A stretch of DNA of 64,000 bases from CAJXZP01 sp963974475 (GCA_963974475.1 CAXBCR010000019.1:1-64000); one strand, 5' to 3'; numbered from the stretch's first letter, positions 46,404 to 55,861 are shown. Notes: generated by a model from the letters alone, not told the origin. Made by a program: numbers and translations.

Positions 46404-46789
46404 TATTTACTGAAAAAAATGAGTTTTACGGAAACAAATAACATAAGTACTCCAAAAATCCTTTTGATTAAAACTTGGTCCAAACCTAAGGATATTTTAG
46501 ACCCGAAATAACCACCAAGCACAAAAGCTGCCGCCACAATGAGCGCTGCTTTTATATCCATATTTCCAGATTGATGATAGTTGTAAGCCGCTAAAATGCC
46601 AATGGGTAAAAGCATTAACCCGATAGAGGTGCCTTGGGCTTCATGCTGCGACATACCTAGAAAAAATACGAAGGCAGGAACGATAATTATTCCACCTCCC
46701 ACACCAAACATACCGCTCAAAACCCCACCGGCTAAGCCGATTAGGATGAGAATCATAATTTCTGTCATGGAATATTTTTTTGATTTCAT
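46403..46789 (-). CDS. TauE/SafE-like half-size membrane protein
   Basis: About 128 residues from the ATG at 46789; a TTG at 46810 lies inside the -7 element and is unlikely, and an ATG at 46768 is also possible. Four hydrophobic helices and the motif GVLSGMFGVGGGIIIVPAFVF fit the TauE/SafE (DUF81) family. The family is usually about 250 residues with two such halves; here there is one. It may work as a dimer to export sulfite or a similar anion. First gene of the operon. Confidence 0.8.
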   Translation of the reverse strand: MKSKKYSMTEIMILILIGLAGGVLSGMFGVGGGIIIVPAFVFFLGMSQHEAQGTSIGLMLLPIGILAAYNYHQSGNMDIKAALIVAAAFVLGGYFGSKISLGLDQVLIKRIFGVLMLFVSVKLIFFSK

Positions 46790-46807
46790 TATTTGAAATT
46801 TTCGAGT

Positions 46808-46815
46808 CAAAGATA
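46808..46815 (-). promoter_or_regulatory. -7 element (TATCTTTG) of the TauE-M20-SCO1-cytochrome c operon
   Basis: The reverse complement of CAAAGATA fits TAnnTTTG exactly and lies 19 bp before the ATG at 46789. No TTG is found at the usual spacing. Confidence 0.6.
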
Positions 46816-47027
46816 AAATGAATTGTTAAAGAAGGGGCTTAATAATCTGAAGCTTATATATGGTTTAATTTCAATTAGTTATAAGTTTATGAATGATTGT
46901 TGTAATTTTAAATCAAAGAAAGAATGGCTGGAGCCCATTCATACAAGTAATACATTTTTATTTTTTCAGATTAAACCATTTGTTTAGTAAGTAGTCGAAA
47001 AGAGTTAATGTAAAAAAATACAATACT

Positions 47028-49292
47028 ATGAAACATTATTACACTTTAATTTTTGCAACTTTCATTTCATTGGTTGGTTTGAGCCAAAACTTTTATGACC
47101 CATCCGTAATTCAAACTATTGAAATCACTTTTGCACAAAGCAATTGGGATGCATTATTGGATGCAGAAAAAGCTGGGAATGATGGATATATCATGGCTCA
47201 AAGCATTTCAATCAACGGAACTCTTTTTGACAGTGTGGGTGTAAAATATAAAGGAAATAGTACTTACAGTGCTAACCAAACGAAAAATCCATTTCACATA
47301 GAACTAGATACGTATAAAAACCAAATTTACGAAGCCTACACCGATATTAAATTGAGCAATGTAAAAAACGACCCCTCTTTTGTTCGTGAAGTTTTATCCT
47401 ATCAAATTTTACGTCAATACATGGATGCCCCGCTTTCTAATTATGCAAATGTGTATGTAAATGGCACATTAATAGGCTTGTATAGTAGTTCTGAGGCTAT
47501 TGGAAAAAAGTTCTTGAATAGTCGCTTCTCCTCAAAGACAAATACATTTGTGAAATGTAATCCTCCTGCAGGAGCTGGCCCAGGTTCAAGTGATTATCCT
47601 AATTTGGTGTATATGGGCGCTGACAGTACAGATTATTATGATTCGTATGAATTAAAATCTGATTATGGTTGGGATGAGCTTATTAACCTTTGCGACACGC
47701 TGGCAAATAATATAAGTGATATTGAAAAAAAAATCGATGTGGATCGTGCTATATGGATGTTAGCATTTAACAATGTTTTGGTAAACTTGGATAGTTATTC
47801 GGGTGCTTTTGCGCAGAATTACTATTTATATAAGGATGCTAGCGGCCGTTTTTTGCCTGTCGTATGGGATTTAAATGAATCATTCGGACGCTTTTCAATG
47901 ACTGGTTCTGGTGGGAATCTTAATACTTCAGGAAAACAACAAATGACACATTTATTACATGAAAATGATGCTTCCTATCCGTTAATTAGCCAATTGCTAA
48001 GTGTTCCAATGTATAAGCGAATGTATTTGGCACATGTGAAAACTATGCTGCTAGAAAATTTTGATGATGGTAGTTATTTAACTACTGCCCAAAATTTGCA
48101 AACCCTTATTGATGCAGCTGTTCAAAGTGATGGAAACAAGTTTTATACCTATGCTAATTTCGTAGATAACTTAACTACCGATATAACTAGCGGTGGTGGG
48201 GGCAGACCCGAATCAGCGCCAGGGATTACTAATTTAATGGATGCAAGGAGTACCTATTTATTAGCAAATTCTGATTTTACACAAACTGAACCAACAATTT
48301 CCAATATTACCTATTCTAATGCTAACCCTTCCATAGGAGAAACCATTACAGTAACGGCCACTGTTACGGATGAAAACACGGTATACCTAGGTTATAGGTC
48401 TGTTGACACCGCTCCTTTTACACGTGTATTAATGTATGATGACGGGGCGCATAATGATGGGGCTGCAAATGACGGTGAATATGGAGTTGACCTAATTATG
48501 AATAATACGACTGTCCAATTTTATATTTACGCTGAAAATAGTGGGATAGGTAAATTCTCACCCGTTCGTGCGGAACATGAATTTTATACCATTTCCTCTA
48601 TTTCAGAATTAGTGATAAACGAGTTTATGGCGGATAACAATACGGAAATCCCAGATAATAACGGAGATTTTTCTGATTGGATCGAATTGTTTAACAATAC
48701 GAGTAACAGTATTTTCTTAGGCGATTATTACCTGTCGGATGATGCAACCGACCCGACCCAATGGCAGCTTCCAAGTGAAGATATCTTACCCGGTGGATTC
48801 AAATTAATTTGGGCTTCTGGTGATACTGCAAATGGTGGGGACCATGCTAATTTCAAGCTTTCTAAAAGCGGTGAAGAAATAGGATTGTATCACCAGGCAG
48901 GGACAGGATTAGATACCGTTGATTACATTTCTTATAGTACTCAATCTACAGATGTTTCTTTTGGTAGGTCTTATGACGCATCTCCAAATTGGGTTTTCTT
49001 TAATGATCCTACTCCCAACTCTTCCAATGGGACTCAAACTAGAATTGATGAATTGAAAAGCACTGGTTTACAAATGTATCCAAATCCGTATATGGACCGG
49101 TTAACAATTGAAAATCCAACAAGTTATAGTGCCATGATTACCATTTATTCAGTTCATGGTCAGCTGTTGAAAATGGTAGAAATTAGCCCTTTTGAAACTA
49201 TAAATTGGCAAGATCAATTCAAATCAGGTTTACGAATTGTTAAGATTGAAACCTCCGAAGCAACCGAGGTAATTAGACTAATTAATTACTAA
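47028..49292 (+). CDS. T9SS-exported CotH kinase/lamin-tail protein
   Basis: 754 residues. A signal peptide (about 1-19, ending GLSQ) is followed by a CotH-like kinase domain (about 25-400; key segments GVKYKGNSTYS and LPVVWDLNESFG with the conserved D..N/E). An Ig-like segment, a lamin-tail domain (about 525-665; LVINEFMADN and DWIELFNNT) and a T9SS sorting domain (YPNPYMDRLTIENP) follow. CotH kinases phosphorylate proteins in spore coats; in Bacteroidota they are exported and their targets are unknown. It converges with the desaturase gene, overlapping its 3' end by 4 bp. Confidence 0.88.
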   Translation: MKHYYTLIFATFISLVGLSQNFYDPSVIQTIEITFAQSNWDALLDAEKAGNDGYIMAQSISINGTLFDSVGVKYKGNSTYSANQTKNPFHIELDTYKNQIYEAYTDIKLSNVKNDPSFVREVLSYQILRQYMDAPLSNYANVYVNGTLIGLYSSSEAIGKKFLNSRFSSKTNTFVKCNPPAGAGPGSSDYPNLVYMGADSTDYYDSYELKSDYGWDELINLCDTLANNISDIEKKIDVDRAIWMLAFNNVLVNLDSYSGAFAQNYYLYKDASGRFLPVVWDLNESFGRFSMTGSGGNLNTSGKQQMTHLLHENDASYPLISQLLSVPMYKRMYLAHVKTMLLENFDDGSYLTTAQNLQTLIDAAVQSDGNKFYTYANFVDNLTTDITSGGGGRPESAPGITNLMDARSTYLLANSDFTQTEPTISNITYSNANPSIGETITVTATVTDENTVYLGYRSVDTAPFTRVLMYDDGAHNDGAANDGEYGVDLIMNNTTVQFYIYAENSGIGKFSPVRAEHEFYTISSISELVINEFMADNNTEIPDNNGDFSDWIELFNNTSNSIFLGDYYLSDDATDPTQWQLPSEDILPGGFKLIWASGDTANGGDHANFKLSKSGEEIGLYHQAGTGLDTVDYISYSTQSTDVSFGRSYDASPNWVFFNDPTPNSSNGTQTRIDELKSTGLQMYPNPYMDRLTIENPTSYSAMITIYSVHGQLLKMVEISPFETINWQDQFKSGLRIVKIETSEATEVIRLINY

Positions 49293-50032
49293 ACTCGGAC
49301 ACCAGAATCTTTGAGGCGAATAATGCCAACTGCATTAAACAATTTCATGATAATATAAGTGGGGTCAATTTCATGCCAGCGCACACCACCAAAATTAGCT
49401 CGAGTTCCATATTTATGGTGATTGTTGTGGTATCCTTCACCCATCATTAAAAAATCAAATGGGAGTAGGTTTTTAGAGGTGTCGCTCACTTTAAAGTTCA
49501 CGTATCCATACACATGTGCAAACCAGTTAATAATCATTCCATGGATAGGAGCCATCAAAAAGGCCACCGGTAAAAAAAGCCATTGCCACCAAGCGGTTGC
49601 AAATTCGTAAAAAAACAAGGTGTAAAGAGTTCCCCAAATTAGTCTTGAAATTTTAGAGCTGGCCATTTTATCAAACCAATCCCATTGCGGTACATTATGG
49701 GTGAATTGAGGCGCAATTGCCACTTTTTTCTGATTAATTTCTTGGTATACATTTTTGGTTCGCCACATCATGGTAAATGGGTTGCTATCGTATTTTGGCG
49801 AGTGGGGGTCTTGTTCCGTATCTGCGTAGGCATGATGCATGCGGTGCATTACTCCGTAACCATAAGCGCTCAAATAATTGGAGCCTTGAAAAACCCAAGT
49901 TAGGAAAAACGTAATTTTCTCGAATTTTTTTGACATTTCATAGGTTTGATGAGCCGCATAACGATGCAAAAAAAAGGTCTGAAAAAACAAGCCTCCATAC
50001 CATAAAACCAACATAAATATCAAAATTGCCAT
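49289..50032 (-). CDS. Fatty-acid (acyl-CoA type) desaturase
   Basis: 247 residues with the three histidine boxes of membrane desaturases, HRYAAH, HRMHH and HNNHH, spread over about four transmembrane helices. It should introduce a double bond, probably at delta-9, into fatty acyl chains using a di-iron centre and oxygen. This would adjust membrane fluidity. It has its own full promoter whose -33 element borders a palindrome, and a Crp/Fnr gene lies directly upstream on the same strand. Confidence 0.9.
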   Translation of the reverse strand: MAILIFMLVLWYGGLFFQTFFLHRYAAHQTYEMSKKFEKITFFLTWVFQGSNYLSAYGYGVMHRMHHAYADTEQDPHSPKYDSNPFTMMWRTKNVYQEINQKKVAIAPQFTHNVPQWDWFDKMASSKISRLIWGTLYTLFFYEFATAWWQWLFLPVAFLMAPIHGMIINWFAHVYGYVNFKVSDTSKNLLPFDFLMMGEGYHNNHHKYGTRANFGGVRWHEIDPTYIIMKLFNAVGIIRLKDSGVRV

Positions 50033-50050
50033 AGCTCTAATTTAATACGC

Positions 50051-50081
50051 CAAAGATATTTTACAGAATTAGGTTAAACAA
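50051..50081 (-). promoter_or_regulatory. Full promoter of the desaturase gene
   Basis: On the minus strand, TTG (50081-50079), 20 nt, then TATCTTTG (50058-50051), matching the Bacteroidota -33/-7 consensus. The start codon is 18 bp downstream of the -7 element. Confidence 0.8.
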
Positions 50082-50096
50082 TGAACCTGGGTTCAT
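50081..50096. promoter_or_regulatory. Palindrome ATGAACC-tg-GGTTCAT
   Basis: Perfect 7-bp arms with a 2-nt centre, touching the -33 TTG of the desaturase promoter and overlapping the last codons of the Crp/Fnr gene. The position suits an operator, possibly for a Crp/Fnr-type dimer. Confidence 0.55.
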
Positions 50097-50665
50097 AAAA
50101 GACGCTTTCTAATTCGGCTAAGGGCTTGAGGCGTAACGCCTATATACGAGGCAATGTATTTTAGGGGGATCTCTGAAAGTAGTTTTGGACGTTCTTTTTT
50201 GAGATTGACATAGCGCTCTTCTGCGGTTTCGTTTAGCAAAGATTGCATCCGTGCGGACTTAATTAAATAAAGCCTTTCGGAAGATAGGCGACCTATTAAA
50301 TTACCAATTTGGGTATGCTGATAAACGTCCTGTAAATCAGAATAGGTGATGCTCCAAATCACGCAATCGGTTAATGGTTCTAACTGATACAAAGAAGGTG
50401 TTTGCGTTAAAAAGGAGTCGTACGCACTAATAAATTCACCCGCAAAACTAAATCCAAATGTAATTTCTTTTTCTTCGTTGTCTTTTGGAATAAATAACCG
50501 AACAATCCCTTTTTCAATAAATGAAATGTGATTTTCTATCTGTCCGACTTGAACGAATTCGCTTCGTTTAGCAAATTCTTGCTTAAATAGTTTCGAGGAA
50601 AATAAATCCCAATCATGGTCAGAAACTTCTGCAATATTTTCAAGATATTCCCTAAATCGGTACAT
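50093..50665 (-). CDS. Crp/Fnr family transcriptional regulator
   Basis: 190 residues. The N-terminal cyclic-nucleotide-binding-like fold (about 20-130) contains ISFIEKGIVRLFIPK and EITFGFSFAGEFISAYDSF. A short C-terminal helix-turn-helix IPLKYIASYIGVTPQALSRIRKRLL ends the protein, as in small Bacteroidota Crp/Fnr regulators. No N-terminal Cys cluster for an FeS sensor is seen. It is 15 bp downstream of the hemerythrin gene, as part of the cupin-hemerythrin-Crp operon. A nitrosative or oxygen signal is possible but inferred. Confidence 0.88.
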   Translation of the reverse strand: MYRFREYLENIAEVSDHDWDLFSSKLFKQEFAKRSEFVQVGQIENHISFIEKGIVRLFIPKDNEEKEITFGFSFAGEFISAYDSFLTQTPSLYQLEPLTDCVIWSITYSDLQDVYQHTQIGNLIGRLSSERLYLIKSARMQSLLNETAEERYVNLKKERPKLLSEIPLKYIASYIGVTPQALSRIRKRLL

Positions 50666-50680
50666 GAATGTGTTGTGTTA

Positions 50681-51154
50681 TTAAATCCAAAAGGCTGGAC
50701 TGAAATCATGAGCGGATACTTCCGTGTCGTTCAAAAGTAATCCAATCGATTCTAATTGATTATCCGTAAGTTCTTTTTCTAACCAAGGAAAAAACTCTCG
50801 TTCTTCAAACCGGATATGGTCATGAATGAGTTTTGAAAGCGCCAAGGCTTGTGCTTTGATTTTCCCTTTTCCGCTTTTTATTTCATCCACTAATTTGTTA
50901 ATCTGCTTGTGTTCATTGATAAATTGGAGTGTTAACCCCTCCTTAACCAAGTGAGGTAGAAAGCCTATTTCTTCATTTTTGAAATGGAGGTCTAAATAAT
51001 TATCCCAAAAATCAATGATATATCGGCTTACGGTTTCATCGTCAATATGAGCTGCTTTTTTTAGGCGATTACAAAAAATCAGTCCATGATGATGCTCATG
51101 AGAAAACACAATCAAATTATCGTTTCGTGAAGCTTTTTTGTTTCGCTTAGTCAT
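50681..51154 (-). CDS. Hemerythrin domain-containing protein
   Basis: 157 residues. Conserved His/Glu positions are in FSHEHHHGLIFCNRL, YLDLHFKNEEIGFLP, INEHKQINKLVD and LIHDHIRFEEREFFPWLE, the pattern of a di-iron hemerythrin bundle. It should bind oxygen or nitric oxide in the cytoplasm. It sits between a cupin gene 2 bp upstream and a Crp/Fnr gene 15 bp downstream. Confidence 0.88.
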   Translation of the reverse strand: MTKRNKKASRNDNLIVFSHEHHHGLIFCNRLKKAAHIDDETVSRYIIDFWDNYLDLHFKNEEIGFLPHLVKEGLTLQFINEHKQINKLVDEIKSGKGKIKAQALALSKLIHDHIRFEEREFFPWLEKELTDNQLESIGLLLNDTEVSAHDFSPAFWI

Positions 51155-51156
51155 CG

Positions 51157-51495
51157 TTATTTTATCACATCCAATACGCGTTCTACTTTATCTAATTTAG
51201 ATAACGACAAACGAACAATGCAGTCATTGGTACAAACCAAATCGTGTGCAACATCACCTTCTAGGGCCAACATATCGCCACTTTCCAAATGCAGAATTTC
51301 TCCTTTTACACCAAAGTCTAGCGTGCCTTCAAATAGCTCGACTACAATAGGATAGGGTGTTTTGTGTTCTTTCATGAATTGTCCCGTTTTCATGGCAATT
51401 CTAATTTCTTTTGTTCCGTCCGTTTCCAACATCACGTTTATGGTTGGTTTACTTTCGTTGTATATTATTTCTTTAGTTAAAGATGCTGTTTGCAT
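51157..51495 (-). CDS. Small cupin-domain protein
   Basis: 112 residues with a single cupin barrel: TGQFMKEHKTPYPIVVELFEGTLDF supplies motif 1 and LHLESGDMLALEGDVAHDL motif 2. The usual metal-binding His positions are only partly conserved. Such small cupins often accompany hemerythrins and Crp/Fnr regulators in nitric-oxide-response clusters of Bacteroidota. First gene of that operon, with a good -7 element. Confidence 0.82.
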   Translation of the reverse strand: MQTASLTKEIIYNESKPTINVMLETDGTKEIRIAMKTGQFMKEHKTPYPIVVELFEGTLDFGVKGEILHLESGDMLALEGDVAHDLVCTNDCIVRLSLSKLDKVERVLDVIK

Positions 51496-51520
51496 AATAA
51501 AGCCTGTTTATAATGAGCAT

Positions 51521-51548
51521 CAAAGGTAGGTTGGTTAATCTTGGACAA
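51521..51548 (-). promoter_or_regulatory. Promoter of the cupin-hemerythrin-Crp operon
   Basis: On the minus strand, TTG (51548-51546), 17 nt, then TACCTTTG (51528-51521). The -7 is perfect and the spacing is slightly short. Confidence 0.65.
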
Positions 51549-51583
51549 AAAGAACATTCCTTAGGAAAAGACCGTTTCTTGGG

Positions 51584-53284
51584 TTAAAATTCTGCTTCTA
51601 TTTCAAAGGATTTACGCTCTTGGGTTATAGGATGCGTAAATTCCAATAAGTTGGCTTGTAAGTGTAATCGGTTGGCGCGCGTTCCGTATAATTCGTCTCC
51701 CACAATGGGTGCGTTTAAACCTTTTGGGTGCGAAGCATGTACGCGTAATTGGTGGGTGCGACCGGTAACGGGATAGAAATATATGCTCGTTTTGTGATTA
51801 GCAACATGAATCACCTCCCATTGAGTGACCGCTTTTTTACCATGCTCAAAATCCACTACTTGAGTAGGTCGATTATCAATATCCACTCGAATGGGAAGCT
51901 CAATAACTCCCGATTGTTCCTGAATTTCTCCATCTAATAGGGCGAGGTAGCGTTTTTTAATGGTGCGACTTGTAAATTGTCGTTGAAGATTTTGATGGAT
52001 TTCTAACGATTTGGAAAGCAACATAATTCCGGAAGTAGACATGTCTAGCCGATGTGCTAAAATGGGCCCCGTAGCTTCTGGGAACTTGGCTTTCATTCGC
52101 GTTTCTACCGAATCTTTAATTTTTTTACCGGGTACCGATAGCAGACCCGCAGGTTTATGAATGACCAATAAATAGTCGTCCTCAAAAATGATTTTGATTT
52201 TTAAATCTTCCAAAGGAATGGACTCTACCGGGTTTTCATCTAGTGCCATTCCTGCAAGCATGTGGCCTAAAATGGGGAGACATTTACTTTTACAAGAAGG
52301 GTAGAAGTGGCCGTGTTTTCTAACTTCTAATTTGGGTGATTTACCCCACCAAAATTCGGCTAAAGCAATTGGTTTTAATTGATTAGCAAAAGCAAAATGT
52401 AATAGTTTTGGTGCAGCACAATCTCCTGCTCCTGCTGGCGGCACCGACTGATTGAAGGATTCGAAAATGGGTAATACACCTTTCATTTCTCCCTTGGAAT
52501 TCAAAAATTGGTATTGGTCAAATAATACCTGTTGCATTTTACTCGATTTTGCTTTTCTGTTTTGCTTTAGGGAGTCAATATTTTGCTGGTGGTGTACTAT
52601 TGGTTCTTGTAGTTTAGCCAACTGAAGTTTCCATTCTCGAACCGTTTTTTTGTAGTCTAAATCGAAAGTTCTACTTTCTATTTCATGGTGGTTTTTTAAT
52701 AGGTTAAATTCTTCGGTGGTTAGTTTTGAGACGCCTTCGTTTCGGGCTTTCTTACGCCTTTTTTTAGCTTCCTTTAGCGTTTTCTTTTTCGTTGTTATTT
52801 GTTCTACGGAATTAGAAAAATCTCGGTGGTAATTCTCCGATTGGCTAATGAAATTTTCGTCTCGTTCTAAACGTGCTATTTCACTAGTGATTTCATTAAT
52901 TTCGTTTTCTAATTCGGAATAAAAACTTTGGGTATGTTTACGGTCATAAACCGGTGGTACAAATGATGGGAGTAACGTTTGCCCAGCTAAAATTCCAGAA
53001 AATGCGGTGAGGTAACCTAATTCACCTTTCGAATTTTGAACCACTAAAACGCCCAACATTTTTCCTAATCCATTTGGGCTTTTGGGATCGTCTATTCCAA
53101 AATCATGTTCCCAATCCGTTTGTTGACTTAAAAACTGTTGCAATTCTTCGCTGGCCATTTTAGCTAACGGATGCGGAATGTAATCAAATGGGAAAGTGAA
53201 CTTTTCGGGTAGCGGAATGTGATTCACGGGCTTACGGAAATAGTGAAAAAAGGATGCTTCCATTACGGGTGTATCATTCTGCAT
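51584..53284 (-). CDS. RluA-family pseudouridine synthase with long N-terminal extension
   Basis: 566 residues. The C-terminal 220 or so residues carry the RluA-type catalytic signature HRLDMSTSGIML (Asp near residue 411) and GRTHQLRVH. It isomerises uridine in 23S rRNA or tRNA. The first 340 or so residues are an extension with charged, probable coiled-coil segments (TSEIARLERDENF, TTKKKTLKEAKKRRKKARN) and a Cys motif (CKSKCLPILGHMLAG), as in a Bacteroidota-specific subtype. Its start overlaps the AlgX-like gene's stop by 11 bp. Confidence 0.87.
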   Translation of the reverse strand: MQNDTPVMEASFFHYFRKPVNHIPLPEKFTFPFDYIPHPLAKMASEELQQFLSQQTDWEHDFGIDDPKSPNGLGKMLGVLVVQNSKGELGYLTAFSGILAGQTLLPSFVPPVYDRKHTQSFYSELENEINEITSEIARLERDENFISQSENYHRDFSNSVEQITTKKKTLKEAKKRRKKARNEGVSKLTTEEFNLLKNHHEIESRTFDLDYKKTVREWKLQLAKLQEPIVHHQQNIDSLKQNRKAKSSKMQQVLFDQYQFLNSKGEMKGVLPIFESFNQSVPPAGAGDCAAPKLLHFAFANQLKPIALAEFWWGKSPKLEVRKHGHFYPSCKSKCLPILGHMLAGMALDENPVESIPLEDLKIKIIFEDDYLLVIHKPAGLLSVPGKKIKDSVETRMKAKFPEATGPILAHRLDMSTSGIMLLSKSLEIHQNLQRQFTSRTIKKRYLALLDGEIQEQSGVIELPIRVDIDNRPTQVVDFEHGKKAVTQWEVIHVANHKTSIYFYPVTGRTHQLRVHASHPKGLNAPIVGDELYGTRANRLHLQANLLEFTHPITQERKSFEIEAEF

Positions 53285-54431
53285 TGGGTAATTCTTTTAA
53301 TCCTTCAATAATTTTATCCATGTCGGAATCTAAACCGAAGGGGAATCCATCCAAATTATGTGGGCTGTTAATCAATACAATAGCATCTGCCGATTTAAAT
53401 TCTGCTACAATATCAATGTCTTTAATGTTTTGAGAAGGCTGATTTCCATTGTAGTACACGGTATTATAATAATATAAATACTTAGAATCCATCGTGTACA
53501 CTTGAGGAAGCATCCAAGTCCCTTTCATTCCCCAATAAAAACTATCACCAATGGTTAACACTTTTGGTTTATGCACGTGAGAATTGCTGGTATCCACCGT
53601 ATAACTTGGGTATGCAAAATCTGAATTATCTATTTTGTTAAGTAGGTTTAAAGTGGTTTCAAAATCACCATCGCCATTGGCGAATTTTGAAATATTTAGT
53701 TTGGTTATTTTCAATTGGGGCATTTTTAGCTGTAGATTAGATTCCATGTCTGCTAGCAATTTTAGTAGGGTGAATGAAGCACCATATTTGGTCCAATGCA
53801 CGCTTGTTTTGCTATAAAGCGGGTAGGAGCAAGTATCCATTAATTGCTGGTAGAAGGGAAGTAAATCCCAGTAATCTATATCGTTGTTTTGCAGGGTTTG
53901 GATATATAAATGGTAATCGTTATCTACATTTTCTTGCGCCAATTCTGTCGGTAAATACGCATGGAATATTTCCTCCTTGGCTGGTGGAATAATTATCTTA
54001 AAGTACTTCCCCTTTTGCTGTAAAACACTGGCTAATTTTTTGAGCTTAGTTCCGAAAGCTGCAATGGAATCGGCATTTAGCGTGTGCTTATTTGCTCTCG
54101 AAGTAGCCCATCCAATACTGAATAAGTAATCTTCTTTTCCAATAAGTAAATCGCTCATGTGAAACTCATGAAATAAGCGATAATCCAATTCATGCTTCAC
54201 TCGGATAATGCTGGGTCTGATATGGAGATTGTTTTTTTGAAGATTGGCTCGGTTTTCTTGCCAGGTTTTATCTTTCCATGCGGCAATTGAAAACGCAAGT
54301 GTATCGGTCTTTTCAAATGCTCCATTTAAGGGCTGCACCTTTTCATTTAGCCCAGGTAATTGAAATGCTAATGGGATAAAAAGGAATCCAATCACCACAA
54401 AAACCAATATGTTTTGAGTTCGGTTTTTCAT
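53274..54431 (-). CDS. AlgX/AlgJ-like SGNH O-acetyltransferase protein
   Basis: 385 residues with one N-terminal transmembrane anchor (about 8-24). The periplasmic SGNH-type domain carries FKIIIPPAKEEIFHAYLP, SKTSVHWTKYGA with the His, and VLTIGDSFYWGMKG with the catalytic Ser. It works with the MBOAT partner encoded just upstream (1-bp overlap) to O-acetylate a polysaccharide, as AlgX/AlgJ do for alginate. The polymer here is unknown. Confidence 0.83.
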   Translation of the reverse strand: MKNRTQNILVFVVIGFLFIPLAFQLPGLNEKVQPLNGAFEKTDTLAFSIAAWKDKTWQENRANLQKNNLHIRPSIIRVKHELDYRLFHEFHMSDLLIGKEDYLFSIGWATSRANKHTLNADSIAAFGTKLKKLASVLQQKGKYFKIIIPPAKEEIFHAYLPTELAQENVDNDYHLYIQTLQNNDIDYWDLLPFYQQLMDTCSYPLYSKTSVHWTKYGASFTLLKLLADMESNLQLKMPQLKITKLNISKFANGDGDFETTLNLLNKIDNSDFAYPSYTVDTSNSHVHKPKVLTIGDSFYWGMKGTWMLPQVYTMDSKYLYYYNTVYYNGNQPSQNIKDIDIVAEFKSADAIVLINSPHNLDGFPFGLDSDMDKIIEGLKELPNAE

Positions 54432-55849
54432 TAGAATCGGTAATAAATAAACGGATTAAACCCCGTGGTCATCAATGAAACGAATGATAGAAAAAGGATA
54501 AGAATAAATGCAGGATAAATTATCATAGAAACTCCCAAACGTGCGTTGGCAAGTTTTTGTGGGAGCTGATTAAAATAATCTAGCAGCGGTTTGTTTACCG
54601 CCATAAATGCAGTGAGTGTTCCCGCTACCATAATGAGCATTGATTTGATAGGTACGGAAACCGATAATTGCAAGTCGGAAAACGCAAACATTTTTTGCAG
54701 ATATAATCCTGCCGTATGCACATCCATAGAAAAAAATACCCAGCCCATCATTACCACAAGAAAGGTGTAACTAATTTGAATGAATTTAGGTAGTTTGTGA
54801 ATGAATTTTGCTAATCCGGCACGTTCTATCATTAAGAAAAATCCGTGGTAAAAACCCCAAATAATGAAGTTCCAATTGGCTCCATGCCAAAACCCGGAAA
54901 TGAAGAAAACGAAAAGTAGATTGAAATAAACTCGAATATTAGACACCCGATTTCCACCTAGCGGAATATACAAATAGTCTCTCATCCAAGAGCCTAATGT
55001 AATGTGCCACCGTTGCCAAAATTCAGTAATACTTTTGGATAGATATGGGAAATTGAAGTTTTCTGGAAATTGAAAACCAATCATTAACCCGAGTCCAATA
55101 GCCATATCGGAGTAGCCCGCGAAATCAAAATAAATTTGAAATGTGTACGCCAAAATCCCCATCCATGAGTCGGTGGTGCTCATTTGGTCAATTCCTAATC
55201 CGTTCACATTCGCCACCACCTCGGCAAATGTGTTGGCGATAAAAATCTTTTTACCCAGCCCGATTATAAATCGATATAGCCCATGCAGTTTTTGGTCGAA
55301 TTTATTGGTGTGGTAGTTTTTTATTTGGTCGCTTACATCGTTGTATCTCACAATAGGTCCAGCAATTAATTGAGGAAACATGATGATATACATGAGGTAA
55401 TCCAGAAAGTTCGTTAAGCGTTCATTTCTTCCAGAATACACGTCCATGACGTAACTTATTTTTTGAAAAGTAAAGAATGAAATCCCAATAGGAAGCAGTA
55501 CTTCTTTAAATGAAACCTGACTAAAGCCAAAAGCTTCGGATACTTCAGAAACATTGCCGACAAAGAAATTAGCGTATTTGAAATAGGCGAGAAGCGAAAT
55601 GTTTAGGAATAAGGAAAACCACAAAAAGTATTTTCGATTAGGCTGGTCCGGTTGCAGTTTTTTGGATAAAAAGAAATCGATAATGGAACTGCCTAACAGA
55701 AAGAAAACGAAAACGGGAGCGCCCCAAGCGTAAAATACAATACTGAAAATGGCAATGGTCCATTTTTTTAACCAAATGGGGCTCAGGTAAAAACAGAATA
55801 GAAATAGTGGTAAAAAAACACTTAGAAAGAGGATGGAACTAAATACCAT
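54431..55849 (-). CDS. MBOAT family O-acyltransferase (AlgI-like)
   Basis: 472 residues with about ten transmembrane helices. Family motifs are MFPQLIAGPIVRYND, FNFPYLSKSITEFWQRWHITLG and SGFWHGANW, the last holding the catalytic His of the MBOAT family. It should pass acetyl groups across the inner membrane to the AlgX-like protein encoded 1 bp away. It lies 12 bp downstream of the TolB/BamA-like gene. Confidence 0.92.
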   Translation of the reverse strand: MVFSSILFLSVFLPLFLFCFYLSPIWLKKWTIAIFSIVFYAWGAPVFVFFLLGSSIIDFFLSKKLQPDQPNRKYFLWFSLFLNISLLAYFKYANFFVGNVSEVSEAFGFSQVSFKEVLLPIGISFFTFQKISYVMDVYSGRNERLTNFLDYLMYIIMFPQLIAGPIVRYNDVSDQIKNYHTNKFDQKLHGLYRFIIGLGKKIFIANTFAEVVANVNGLGIDQMSTTDSWMGILAYTFQIYFDFAGYSDMAIGLGLMIGFQFPENFNFPYLSKSITEFWQRWHITLGSWMRDYLYIPLGGNRVSNIRVYFNLLFVFFISGFWHGANWNFIIWGFYHGFFLMIERAGLAKFIHKLPKFIQISYTFLVVMMGWVFFSMDVHTAGLYLQKMFAFSDLQLSVSVPIKSMLIMVAGTLTAFMAVNKPLLDYFNQLPQKLANARLGVSMIIYPAFILILFLSFVSLMTTGFNPFIYYRF

Positions 55850-55861
55850 ATTATAAATATG

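Noticed and set aside
46790..46810. TTG start for the TauE-like gene
   Set aside because: The codon lies within the TATCTTTG promoter element.
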